A DNA stretch of 64,000 nucleotides from positions 1-64,000 of the forward strand of contig NZ_JSYN01000008.1 in the NCBI RefSeq assembly GCF_000812965.1. The letters run 5' to 3'. The stretch's first letter is position 1. Every line of letters begins with the position of its first letter. This document shows, piece after piece, positions 18,236 to 26,800 of the stretch. Below the pieces are notes generated by a model that ran no database searches, was not told where the DNA came from, and saw nothing but the letters and a program-made list of their open reading frames with translations. Made by a program: the position numbers and the translations under genes. This DNA is from Pedobacter kyungheensis. Lineage in GTDB: Bacteria > Bacteroidota > Bacteroidia > Sphingobacteriales > Sphingobacteriaceae.

Positions 18236-18878
18236 AGCTCTTTTTTAAATAAAGGTTATAGGCATAAAAGGAAAGATATCCAAGGGCGAGGCTAAAGCCT
18301 GCACCGAAAATAATTTCGCTGGGATAGTTCCAGCTATTATAGGCCCTGCTATACATGTAAAGCAAAGCCCAAAGTCCAATCACCCCATTTAGAATCAAAT
18401 GGCGCCTGCCAAAGAACAGGACCATGAGAATCGCGAGACCTGCTGCAATAGAAGGAATCGGAAGACAACCGTAAAGCTCACCCGCACCATTGATACTGAT
18501 TTTAAGTTCGGTTTTGAAAGATTGGTCGTATAGGGGCCTCAGATGACCAAAAATCCTATTTAAAGCCGTCAGGCTTCCTATTGAAACCAATAAATAAATA
18601 AGAATAAAAATGACTTTTCTTAAGAATCTGACCCGGTCATAAGCGAGTAGCATTAGTAAGAGGAAACAATAAAAGGGTATCCAGAACCAAAAGCTAGCTG
18701 ACTCCTTTAATACCAGGTCCCAGAAACGAGAATGCTTTTCATTGGCCAGAAAAAGCAGAAGCTCATCTTGGTTTTTAAGATAGCTTAAAATATGGGTATC
18801 GGCAAACGTAAACATAGCCATCAGACCTAAAAAAACTAAGCCTGTAATTAGAACCGGAAATGGAATCTTATCTTTCAT
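18225..18878 (-). CDS. PAP2-fold membrane protein with degenerate catalytic motifs
   Basis: 217 aa with six transmembrane helices in the PAP2 (type-2 phosphatidic acid phosphatase) arrangement. The RP of motif 1 is kept (HLRP, R114-P115) but its Lys is Asn or absent. Motif 2 PSGH reads P142-S-I-A145, so the catalytic His is lost. Motif 3 SR-x5-H-x3-D reads S177-R-x5-N184-x3-E188, with nucleophilic His changed to Asn and Asp to Glu. Family membership is good from topology and spacing. Phosphatase activity is unlikely, so a lipid-binding or regulatory role is inferred. Confidence 0.75.
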   Translation of the reverse strand: MKDKIPFPVLITGLVFLGLMAMFTFADTHILSYLKNQDELLLFLANEKHSRFWDLVLKESASFWFWIPFYCFLLLMLLAYDRVRFLRKVIFILIYLLVSIGSLTALNRIFGHLRPLYDQSFKTELKISINGAGELYGCLPIPSIAAGLAILMVLFFGRRHLILNGVIGLWALLYMYSRAYNSWNYPSEIIFGAGFSLALGYLSFYAYNLYLKKSYAG

Positions 18879-18909
18879 GTTTTTATCGAAGGTTGTGGCT
18901 GCCTGTTAT

Positions 18910-20232
18910 TTATGAGGTAAATTGGAGGTAGATCAGGAATATTGCCGATACTGCCATCAGCAGAAATGTTGCCAGGCCAAGGATATTGGAAATTCTGCCG
19001 TTGGTAAATTCTCCCATAACCTTTCGGTTATTGGAAATGTGCAACAATATGGCAATGATCACCGGCGAGGTCACACCATAAAGTATAGCCGTGTAGAGCA
19101 GTGCATCCACGGGGCTGATTCCAATATAGTTCATTAGTAAGCCCAGAATTACCGATACAATAATAACTGCGTAGAATGGCTTTGCCTGATTGAACTTCCT
19201 GTCCAGGTTGCCTTTCCATCCGAATGTCTCAGAGATGATATAGGACAAGCTTCCGCTGAGTACGGGGATTGCAAGAAACCCTGTTCCGATCACCCCGAGG
19301 GCAAAAAGAAGGTAAGATGCTTTCCCTGCAACGGGTTCAAGTGCTTTGGCAGCCTGCTCCACGGTATCGATCTGACGAATACCCTGGTTATACAAAGCAG
19401 TTCCGGTAGCCAGGATGGTAAAAAACATAATCATGTTGGAAAGCAACATACCCAGGTTCACGTCCAGCGACATCTTGCTGATGAGTAGTCCGAGGAGTTT
19501 GTTTTCTTTTTTCTTATGTTCCTCGCCTGTGAGTTTTTCCCCATTGATACTGACCAGTCTTTTATTGACCATCATCTGCCTTTTTACAGACTTTACATCC
19601 TCAGCTTCCATTGCAGTCTGCCAGAAAAAAAGATATGGTGATATGGTCGTTCCCAGAATCGCTACCAACATGCCAATAAACTCCTTGTTCCATTTGATAG
19701 TTGGAATAAAGGTAGCCTTCATCACGGCTGCCCAATCGGGCTTGGTAAAAAAGGGAACGATAATATAAAGCATTAGTGTCAGGCACAGATACTTTAACAC
19801 CGAGACGAATGTTGAATAAGGCAGGTAGATGATAAAAAATAGCAGAATCCCGGTAAACAGCACACTGAAAATTATGGCATGGATACCAGGAAATATAAGA
19901 TGTGCCACTGCGCCCATTCCAGCGATATCAGCGCCTATGTTTAGCACAATAGCGGGAACACTGAATATAATCATCAGGTACAGTACCCATTTGGGATAGT
20001 GGTTTTTAAGCGTAGTGGTCAGGCCGACCGTTGTGATCAGCCCGATCCGAGCACAGATCTCCTGAATTGCTGCCATCAGGGGAAATGTGATGATCACTGT
20101 CCAAAGTGTTGCAAGGCCATATTTCGCTCCAGCCTGCGAATAGGTGGCAATACCTGATGGGTCATCGTCACTCGCACCGGTAACGATGCCCGGCCCAAGG
20201 GCCTTCAGGAATTTTTTAACCTTTTTAAACAT
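18910..20232 (-). CDS. NRAMP-superfamily divalent cation transporter (variant motif)
   Basis: 440 aa, about 11 transmembrane helices. The TM1 motif reads DPSGIATYSQAG where classical NRAMP/MntH has DPGN. The TM6 region reads TTISPYLFFWQ where MntH has the metal-binding Met of MPHNLYLHS. Losing that Met is a change also reported for NRAMP-related Mg2+ transporters, so hard divalent ions (Mg2+, Mn2+) are possible substrates; that is inference. The hydrophilic insert around residues 205-235 is Lys-rich. It starts 3 nt after the stop of the P1B-4 ATPase, in the same operon as mgtC. Confidence 0.85.
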   Translation of the reverse strand: MFKKVKKFLKALGPGIVTGASDDDPSGIATYSQAGAKYGLATLWTVIITFPLMAAIQEICARIGLITTVGLTTTLKNHYPKWVLYLMIIFSVPAIVLNIGADIAGMGAVAHLIFPGIHAIIFSVLFTGILLFFIIYLPYSTFVSVLKYLCLTLMLYIIVPFFTKPDWAAVMKATFIPTIKWNKEFIGMLVAILGTTISPYLFFWQTAMEAEDVKSVKRQMMVNKRLVSINGEKLTGEEHKKKENKLLGLLISKMSLDVNLGMLLSNMIMFFTILATGTALYNQGIRQIDTVEQAAKALEPVAGKASYLLFALGVIGTGFLAIPVLSGSLSYIISETFGWKGNLDRKFNQAKPFYAVIIVSVILGLLMNYIGISPVDALLYTAILYGVTSPVIIAILLHISNNRKVMGEFTNGRISNILGLATFLLMAVSAIFLIYLQFTS

Positions 20233-20235
20233 GCT

Positions 20236-22428
20236 TTATTTTTTCTTCCCTTTTGGAGTTTTCTTATTATAGCTATTATTATAAGCGAGAAGCCTTAGCG
20301 CATTGAATACAACAACAAGGGTTGAACCCTCGTGGGCAATCACCGCAGGACCGATTGTGGCGATCCCTGCAATAGTCAAGGGAATCAAAGCACCAACAAC
20401 GCCAAGGGAAATCCATAGGTTCTGCTTAATGATACCTTTAGCTTTGCGACTGAGTCCGATAGCAAAGGGAAGGCTTTCCAGCTTGTCGCCCATCAGGGCG
20501 ATATCGGCCGTTTCCAGTGCTACATCAGATCCTGCAGCACCCATAGCGATCCCAACTGTGCTTTTGGCCATGGCTGGAGCATCGTTCACGCCATCCCCCA
20601 CCATGGCGACCATCTTTTCTGATTTGGCAAGCTTCTGTACCGCCTTCACTTTATCCTCGGGCATCAGGTTCCCCCAGGCCTCGGTTACCCCAATCTGCTT
20701 GGCTACCGCCTCGGCAACCTGTTGATTATCACCGGTAAGCATGATCATCTTTTTGATCCCTAGCTCGGAAAGCTCTTTAAGCACATTCTTGGCTTCATCC
20801 CTGGGAACGTCCATGAGAGAAAGTATACCAATGAAATTCTTTTCCACTCTGACCAGCATCGAAGTATGTCCACCCTTTTCCAGATCTTCAACCTGCTTTC
20901 TGATATCGTCCGGAATGCCATCTTTTTCAAAGAGCGCTTTGTTCCCAATGAATACCTTTTTGCCGTCCACCTCTGCCTGAACGCCCCTACCCGTGATCCC
21001 TTTCACGTTATGGGCCTGGGGAAGCGTTTTTTTCTTCATTCGCTCACCTGCCCCCTTAACAATAGCTTCGGCGAGCGGGTGATCGCTTAGTTTCTCTACG
21101 GCTATGGAGATAGCCATTAAATCCTGCTCATCAACACCGTTGAGCGGAATGACGTTTGTGAGCTGGGGTTTTCCTTCGGTAAGTGTGCCGGTTTTGTCAA
21201 ATGCAATGGCATTAAGTGCACCCAGATCCTCGAGAGGTCTGCCGCCTTTTATCAGAACGCCACCACGTGCTGCCCGGGCGACGCCACTGAGCACCGCACT
21301 AGGCGTAGAGATTGCCAATGCACATGGGCTTGCGGCCACCAATACCGACATTGCCCTGTAAAAGCTTTTGCTAAACGGTTCATCGATCACCAAAAAGGCA
21401 AAACATAGTAGTGCTACCAGCACCAATACTGTTGGAACAAAATATTTTTCGAACTTATCGGTAAAAAGCTGGGTAGGTGATTTTTGTTTTTCCGCCTCGT
21501 TGACCATTTTCACCAAACGGGAAATGGTGGAGTCCTTAGCCTCGCGAATGACTTTTACTTCAAGAACCGAAGCGCCGTTTATGGTTCCTGCAAAAACGCG
21601 GAATTGCGGCTTAATCTTCTTATCGGTGGTGTAGTCGGTATCGGGGTCAGGAACGGGAGATTTATCTACAGGAACACTTTCCCCTGTGATTGGCGCCTGG
21701 TTAACGCTACCTTCCCCCTTCACAACAACCCCATCTGCCGGGATCTTGCTGTTTGGTTTAATGATAATGACATCCCCGAGCTCGAGTTCCTCGATTCTCA
21801 CTTCGGATTCTTTACCACCTCTGACTACCAGAGCTGTAGGTGGTGCGAGGCTGGTCAAAGCTTCGATACTTTTCCTGGCCTTGCCCATAGCATAATGCTC
21901 CAGGGCATGTCCCAAGCTAAATAAAAACAGCAGCAGTGCACCTTCAGCCCATGAACCCAAAATAGCCGCGCCTATTGCTGCAACCAGCATTAAAAAATCA
22001 ATTTCAAACCCACCTTTCAGTATGGTCTCCACAGCTTCCTTGGCCGTAAAGAAACCACCAAAGAAATAGGCCGTTATGTAGAGCACCAGGCTTGCCCATT
22101 CTGGCACACCTTCGATGAAGGAAATCCCAAATCCTGTCCCTAAGGCCACCCCACAGATGATGGCAAAGATCATTTCGGTGTTTTTACCGAAAATCCCGCC
22201 ATGTTCATGATCTTCGCCTTCTTCATTAGTATGGTCTTTATTTGAATCCTTTTTCTTAGTCGTTTCTTTTTTTCTATTAGGTTGCGTTTCCGGAGTGATG
22301 CGTTTTGCAGTTTTACTGTCTTGCTGAGTCTCCTCCTTTTTAACTTCTTTGGCATCCGGACCTTTTTCCCGGATTACGGGCTTTTTGCCAGTTGATTTAG
22401 TTTCAGATTTTTTATTCTTGTTTTCCAT
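20236..22428 (-). CDS. P1B-4 heavy-metal ATPase (Co/Zn/Fe type)
   Basis: 730 aa. Predicted to export Co2+, Zn2+ or Fe2+. The transmembrane metal motif is SPC (367-369) instead of CPC, DKTGT at 411-415, GDGVNDAP at the hinge, and HEGST (699-703) in the last helices. SPC plus HEGG/ST is the P1B-4 signature (CoaT, CtpD). There is no HMA domain. Instead it has an unusual 75-residue Lys/Glu-rich hydrophilic N-terminus ending in a His/Glu patch (GEDHEHGG). It is first in the 22.4-12.3 kb block, downstream of a terminator at 22512-22538. Confidence 0.88.
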   Translation of the reverse strand: MENKNKKSETKSTGKKPVIREKGPDAKEVKKEETQQDSKTAKRITPETQPNRKKETTKKKDSNKDHTNEEGEDHEHGGIFGKNTEMIFAIICGVALGTGFGISFIEGVPEWASLVLYITAYFFGGFFTAKEAVETILKGGFEIDFLMLVAAIGAAILGSWAEGALLLFLFSLGHALEHYAMGKARKSIEALTSLAPPTALVVRGGKESEVRIEELELGDVIIIKPNSKIPADGVVVKGEGSVNQAPITGESVPVDKSPVPDPDTDYTTDKKIKPQFRVFAGTINGASVLEVKVIREAKDSTISRLVKMVNEAEKQKSPTQLFTDKFEKYFVPTVLVLVALLCFAFLVIDEPFSKSFYRAMSVLVAASPCALAISTPSAVLSGVARAARGGVLIKGGRPLEDLGALNAIAFDKTGTLTEGKPQLTNVIPLNGVDEQDLMAISIAVEKLSDHPLAEAIVKGAGERMKKKTLPQAHNVKGITGRGVQAEVDGKKVFIGNKALFEKDGIPDDIRKQVEDLEKGGHTSMLVRVEKNFIGILSLMDVPRDEAKNVLKELSELGIKKMIMLTGDNQQVAEAVAKQIGVTEAWGNLMPEDKVKAVQKLAKSEKMVAMVGDGVNDAPAMAKSTVGIAMGAAGSDVALETADIALMGDKLESLPFAIGLSRKAKGIIKQNLWISLGVVGALIPLTIAGIATIGPAVIAHEGSTLVVVFNALRLLAYNNSYNKKTPKGKKK

Positions 22429-22511
22429 GTCGGGGTAGATTGATTTAATTGGATATTCAGTGCAAGAACTTGAGGTATACTTATCGCCTTTTTGGGATCA
22501 TATTTTTCTTT

Positions 22512-22538
22512 AAAAAGATGCCTCCCTAACGAGGCACC
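22512..22538 (-). terminator. Rho-independent terminator after the czc-type operon
   Basis: On the minus strand: stem GGTGCCTC / GAGGCATC around a 6-nt loop, then TTTTT. All eight pairs form when G-U wobble is allowed on the minus-strand transcript, whereas the plus transcript would have a mismatch. Located between the stop of the czcB-like gene (22579) and the start of the P1B-4 ATPase (22428), it separates the two transcription units. Confidence 0.75.
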
Positions 22539-22578
22539 TTATTCAACTGTGTGTACTGAAAAATATCTGTCCGGGAAG

Positions 22579-23811
22579 CTACTCTTCCTCGCTGTTCTTC
22601 ATTTTGGACAGGAGATCGTAAGTTCCCTTTAATACGACCTTACCCGCGAAATCTCTTCCAGCGGGCATGGTTACTTCAATATAACCACCATCGGATATTC
22701 CTGTTGTCACTTCCACCATTTCGAAATGGTGCACTGTTCCACTGCTTGCCGTTGTAGCCCCGTTCTCCGCTTTCGCAGGTTCATTTGCTTTTTTATCTGC
22801 TGTATTTTTGACGAAAATGTATTTTTTACCCTCAAAGTCTACAACCGCTGCAGAAGGCAAGGCGGTAACCTGCATGGTACCGGTCTCGATTAAAGCCTTC
22901 AGGTAAGTACCAGGTATAAATCCCGTACTTCCCTGGGCAATCGCGTGAACGGTCACTGTTTTATCGGTATTGATCTCACCGCCCACCAGTTGCACGGTTG
23001 CAGTCCGTTGGGTTGAATCATTGGTCAGTGTAAAAAGTACCTTTTGACCTTTTTTGACCATCTGTGCATCCTTCTCAAACACATTTAGCTCGACGTGAAG
23101 GTTTGAACTGTTGACGATCTCAAACATTACATCGTTGGGTGCTACAAATTTTCCGGTATTCACGTTTACCTTGGTTACATATCCGCTGATTGGGGAATAG
23201 ATATTCACCTGACTGCGGATGTTATTGGCGGTGAGCGTAGAGGGGCTGATGTTGATAAGCTGGAGGCGTTGTCTCAACGCATTTTCCCTGGCAAGATTCC
23301 CTTGATAAGCTGCTTTTGCCTGCTGCAGGGTCTTTTGTGCATTAACGTTCTGCTGAGCAAGAGTCTGCTGTCTTTTGTATTCTGAATCTGACAGCTCCAG
23401 TTGGCTCTTACTTTCAAGGTAGTCCTGCTGCATCTGAACAAATTCCTGGTTTTGAAGTATAGCGATCACCTGGCCCTTACTTACCTTTGTTCCCTGTAAT
23501 AATGGAGTTGATTTTACGATGCCGCCCATCTGGGTCGTTATGCTAACCAGATTTTGCGGGGGAACGTCTATAAATCCGTTGACTTTGAGCATACCGCTGA
23601 GTGCGCGGAGTTCGGGACTTCCAAGTTCTACACCCACAGTCTTGAACTGTGACTGGCTGAGCTCTACAGAATTGCTTTCTTCAGTTGCCGTACTATCCGC
23701 AGCGCCTTCCGTTCCAGCGCCATCTTTTTCCTTGCTACCGCAGGAAGAGAGAAGCACCGCTAGTGCGGCTACATAAGATAATCGGCTTAGGATTTTAAAT
23801 AATTTTTTCAT
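22579..23811 (-). CDS. czcB: RND efflux periplasmic adaptor (CzcB-like), lipoprotein
   Basis: 410 aa. A lipoprotein signal ends at Cys24 (LLSSCGS). An acidic linker is followed by a membrane-fusion-protein body: barrel-sandwich halves, a coiled-coil hairpin (about 120-190, Gln/Leu-rich) and a C-terminal domain. It joins the inner-membrane RND pump to the outer-membrane channel for divalent-metal export. It lies 10 nt after the CzcA-TolC fusion gene. No HMBD (CPMHP) domain, unlike the two CusB-like adaptors at 42931-45406, which argues for Co/Zn/Cd rather than Cu. Confidence 0.88.
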   Translation of the reverse strand: MKKLFKILSRLSYVAALAVLLSSCGSKEKDGAGTEGAADSTATEESNSVELSQSQFKTVGVELGSPELRALSGMLKVNGFIDVPPQNLVSITTQMGGIVKSTPLLQGTKVSKGQVIAILQNQEFVQMQQDYLESKSQLELSDSEYKRQQTLAQQNVNAQKTLQQAKAAYQGNLARENALRQRLQLINISPSTLTANNIRSQVNIYSPISGYVTKVNVNTGKFVAPNDVMFEIVNSSNLHVELNVFEKDAQMVKKGQKVLFTLTNDSTQRTATVQLVGGEINTDKTVTVHAIAQGSTGFIPGTYLKALIETGTMQVTALPSAAVVDFEGKKYIFVKNTADKKANEPAKAENGATTASSGTVHHFEMVEVTTGISDGGYIEVTMPAGRDFAGKVVLKGTYDLLSKMKNSEEE

Positions 23812-23821
23812 TTTAATATTG

Positions 23822-26800
23822 TTATTGACCTTTTAGGTACTGTAATGTGTATACGGATTGATTGTATTGGTTGATGGCTTCCAGATAGTTGAAACGGATA
23901 TCTGAGTAAGTTCTAAGGGCCTGAAGATATTCCACATAACCGATCTCCCCTGCCTGGAAGGCAATTTGAGATTGTTTTAAAATCAAGTTGGCATTTGGAA
24001 GGGCACTATTCTTATAATAGGCTATACTTCTGGAATTCTTTTGGAGGTCCTGAAAAGCCTGCTCATACCGCCCGCGCAGGTCAGTTTGGGAGAGGACAAA
24101 ATCACTTTCTGCTACTTGTTTATCAATCTTTGCCGCCTTTATCCTGGAGGCAAAGGGTTTAAAGAAAAGTGGAATGGATATTCCAGCTGAAACACCCTGA
24201 AAACGCTTGCCACCATTGAAATAAAGGTCCTGGCCGCCAACGTTCTGGGCACCAATAATGGATTGATTGAAATAACCAACACTGAAATCGGGACCTGAAC
24301 GTGAACGTTCCAGCCTGATGGCTTTATCGGCAATTTGAATCTGCTGGGCCTGAAGTGCAAGAATTGGATTTTCAGCGGTTACGGTATCGGTTGGATTGAT
24401 GTTCCAGGATACCTGAGTAAATTCAGCATTCATAATGCTGATTTGTTCCCGGGTATTAAGTAAACGCTTAAGTTCAGCTGTGTAAGCTAAAATATCAGCT
24501 TCGTTTTTGCTCATCTGGTTGCGTACCTCATTGTATTGGGTTTCAGCTGTAGTTTTTTCCAGCAGATTGGTTTCCCCTGCCTGAAACCTTAGTGAGGCCG
24601 CTTTCAGGAAATTGCTATATACACTGTCCTGACTGTTGTAAAGTTTTCGAAGGGCAATAAAATACTCCAGCTGGGCGTATACAGTTTTTACCTGGTAGGA
24701 CAGTTCCCTCTGGGTCACCTGCAGGCTGATCTCCGCTCCCCTGATTTGCGCATCATACAGATTACGCTGGCTTTTAAATAGCCCAGGGTAGGGAATGTTC
24801 TGGGATGCTGAGAAGTTATTGTCACGTTTAATGGTATTGATCTGTCCGTACTGTAGTTCGACAGTCGTTTTCCCCAGATCCGTTGAAGATCCGCGGAGTG
24901 CCTGTTGACGGCCAATCTGCAGGGTAGAGGACTTGACAGCCTGATTATTGTTCAAAGCGGTGTTCAGAGCCTGTTCGAGGCTCATGCCCTGATTGGGAAT
25001 GGTCTGCGCTTGCGTCTGAGGAGACATTGAAAGCAGTCCGATGAACATTGCAATGGCAACTACAGTTGTTGGAAGGGCAGTTTTCTTGCTTTTCCAACCT
25101 TCAAAATAAGTATAAAGCACGGGAAGTACGATTAGGGTTAATATTGTTGAGGTAATCAATCCACCGATCACGACGGTAGCCAGCGGCTTTTGCACCTCCG
25201 CACCTGCTGCGCTTGATATCGCCATGGGAAGAAATCCAAGAGAGGCAACTGTTGCAGTCATCAACACTGGTCGCAAACGTATGGAAGTTCCCTCGAGTAC
25301 AATATCGCGGATACTGTATTTATTCATTTTCTTGAGCCTGTTGAATTCCGTAATCAGAACAATTCCGTTTAGTACCGCCACCCCAAAGAGCGCAATGAAA
25401 CCTACGCCTGCTGAGATACTAAAAGGCATTCCCCTTAAAAGAAGGCCAAGTATACCACCAATTGCCGCCATGGGAATAGCCGAGAAGATGAGTATGGATT
25501 GTTTCACAGACCCGAAAGAGAAATATAGCAACAGTAGGATCAGTAAAAGCGCTACAGGTACTGCGACAGAGAGTCTTGAGGTTGCTTCCTTCAGGTTTTC
25601 AAACTGGCCGCCATAAGTGATATAGTATCCTGCCGGAAGCTTGATCTGCTGATTGATCTTGGATTCAATCTCCGTAACCACACTCTGGATATCCCGACCG
25701 CGGACGTTAAGGCCTACGATAATCCTTCGCTTGGTATCTTCCCGCTGAATCTGGTTTGGACCGATCTTGAATTCGATTTGTGCCAGCTGATCCAGTGGTA
25801 CCTGGTTGCCATTCGGTGCGGTTACGTATACGTTTTTAACATCATCTATCCCTTGACGATTTTGCTGGGAAAGACGCACAACGATATCATAACGCTGTTC
25901 ACCTTCATAGACTAGCCCGGCGGACTGACCTGCGAATGCCGTGTTAAGAGCTTGGTTGACCGTGCCTACACTCAGCCCATATTGGGCGATGCGATCACGG
26001 TTGATTTTTACGACGATCTGCGGAAGACCGGTTGCCTGTTCAAGGTACAGATCCTTTGCTCCTTCCACACCTGAAACGATCTTACCTATCTTTTGGGAAA
26101 TGCTGGTTAGTGCTTCAAGGTCATCGCCAAAGACCTTTATCCCGATATCCTGTCTTACCCCGGAGATCAGTTCATTTGATCGGAGCTGGATCGGCTGAGA
26201 GAAACCAAAGCTAACGCCGGGAACTTCTTCAAGTGCCTTGCTCATCATCTCTGCCAGTTCCTCCCTATCGTGGGTTGTTGTCCAATCTTTTTTATCCTTT
26301 AATACAATCGTCAGATCGCAGGCTTCCATGGGCATGGGATCTGTGGGAATTTCTGCTGCACCAACCTTTCCGATCACTTCTTTAACCTCAGGAAATTTTT
26401 CAACCAGGATCTTGGACGCCTGATTTACTTTGTCAATGGTCTGTGATAGCGAACTACCGGTCAATAACCGGGTCTCTACCGCGAAATCGCCTTCTTCTAA
26501 AGTGGGAATAAACTCTCCTCCCATTTTCGTAAATATGAAAACACTGATGGCCAACAGCACAACAGAGAATGCAACGACTAGAAAACGTCTGTTCAGCGCA
26601 CCCTTGATCATCGGAGAATACTTACGCTGGAAAAAATCCATCATACGGTCTGAAAAATTCCTTTTATGTGCGCCCTTCTTACTCAAGAAAATAGAAGACA
26701 CCATCGGCACATAGGTAAGTGATAATATAAAGGCACCCATGATGGCGAATGATACCGTTTGTGCCATCGGTCCGAACATCTTACCTTCAATACCTACCAG

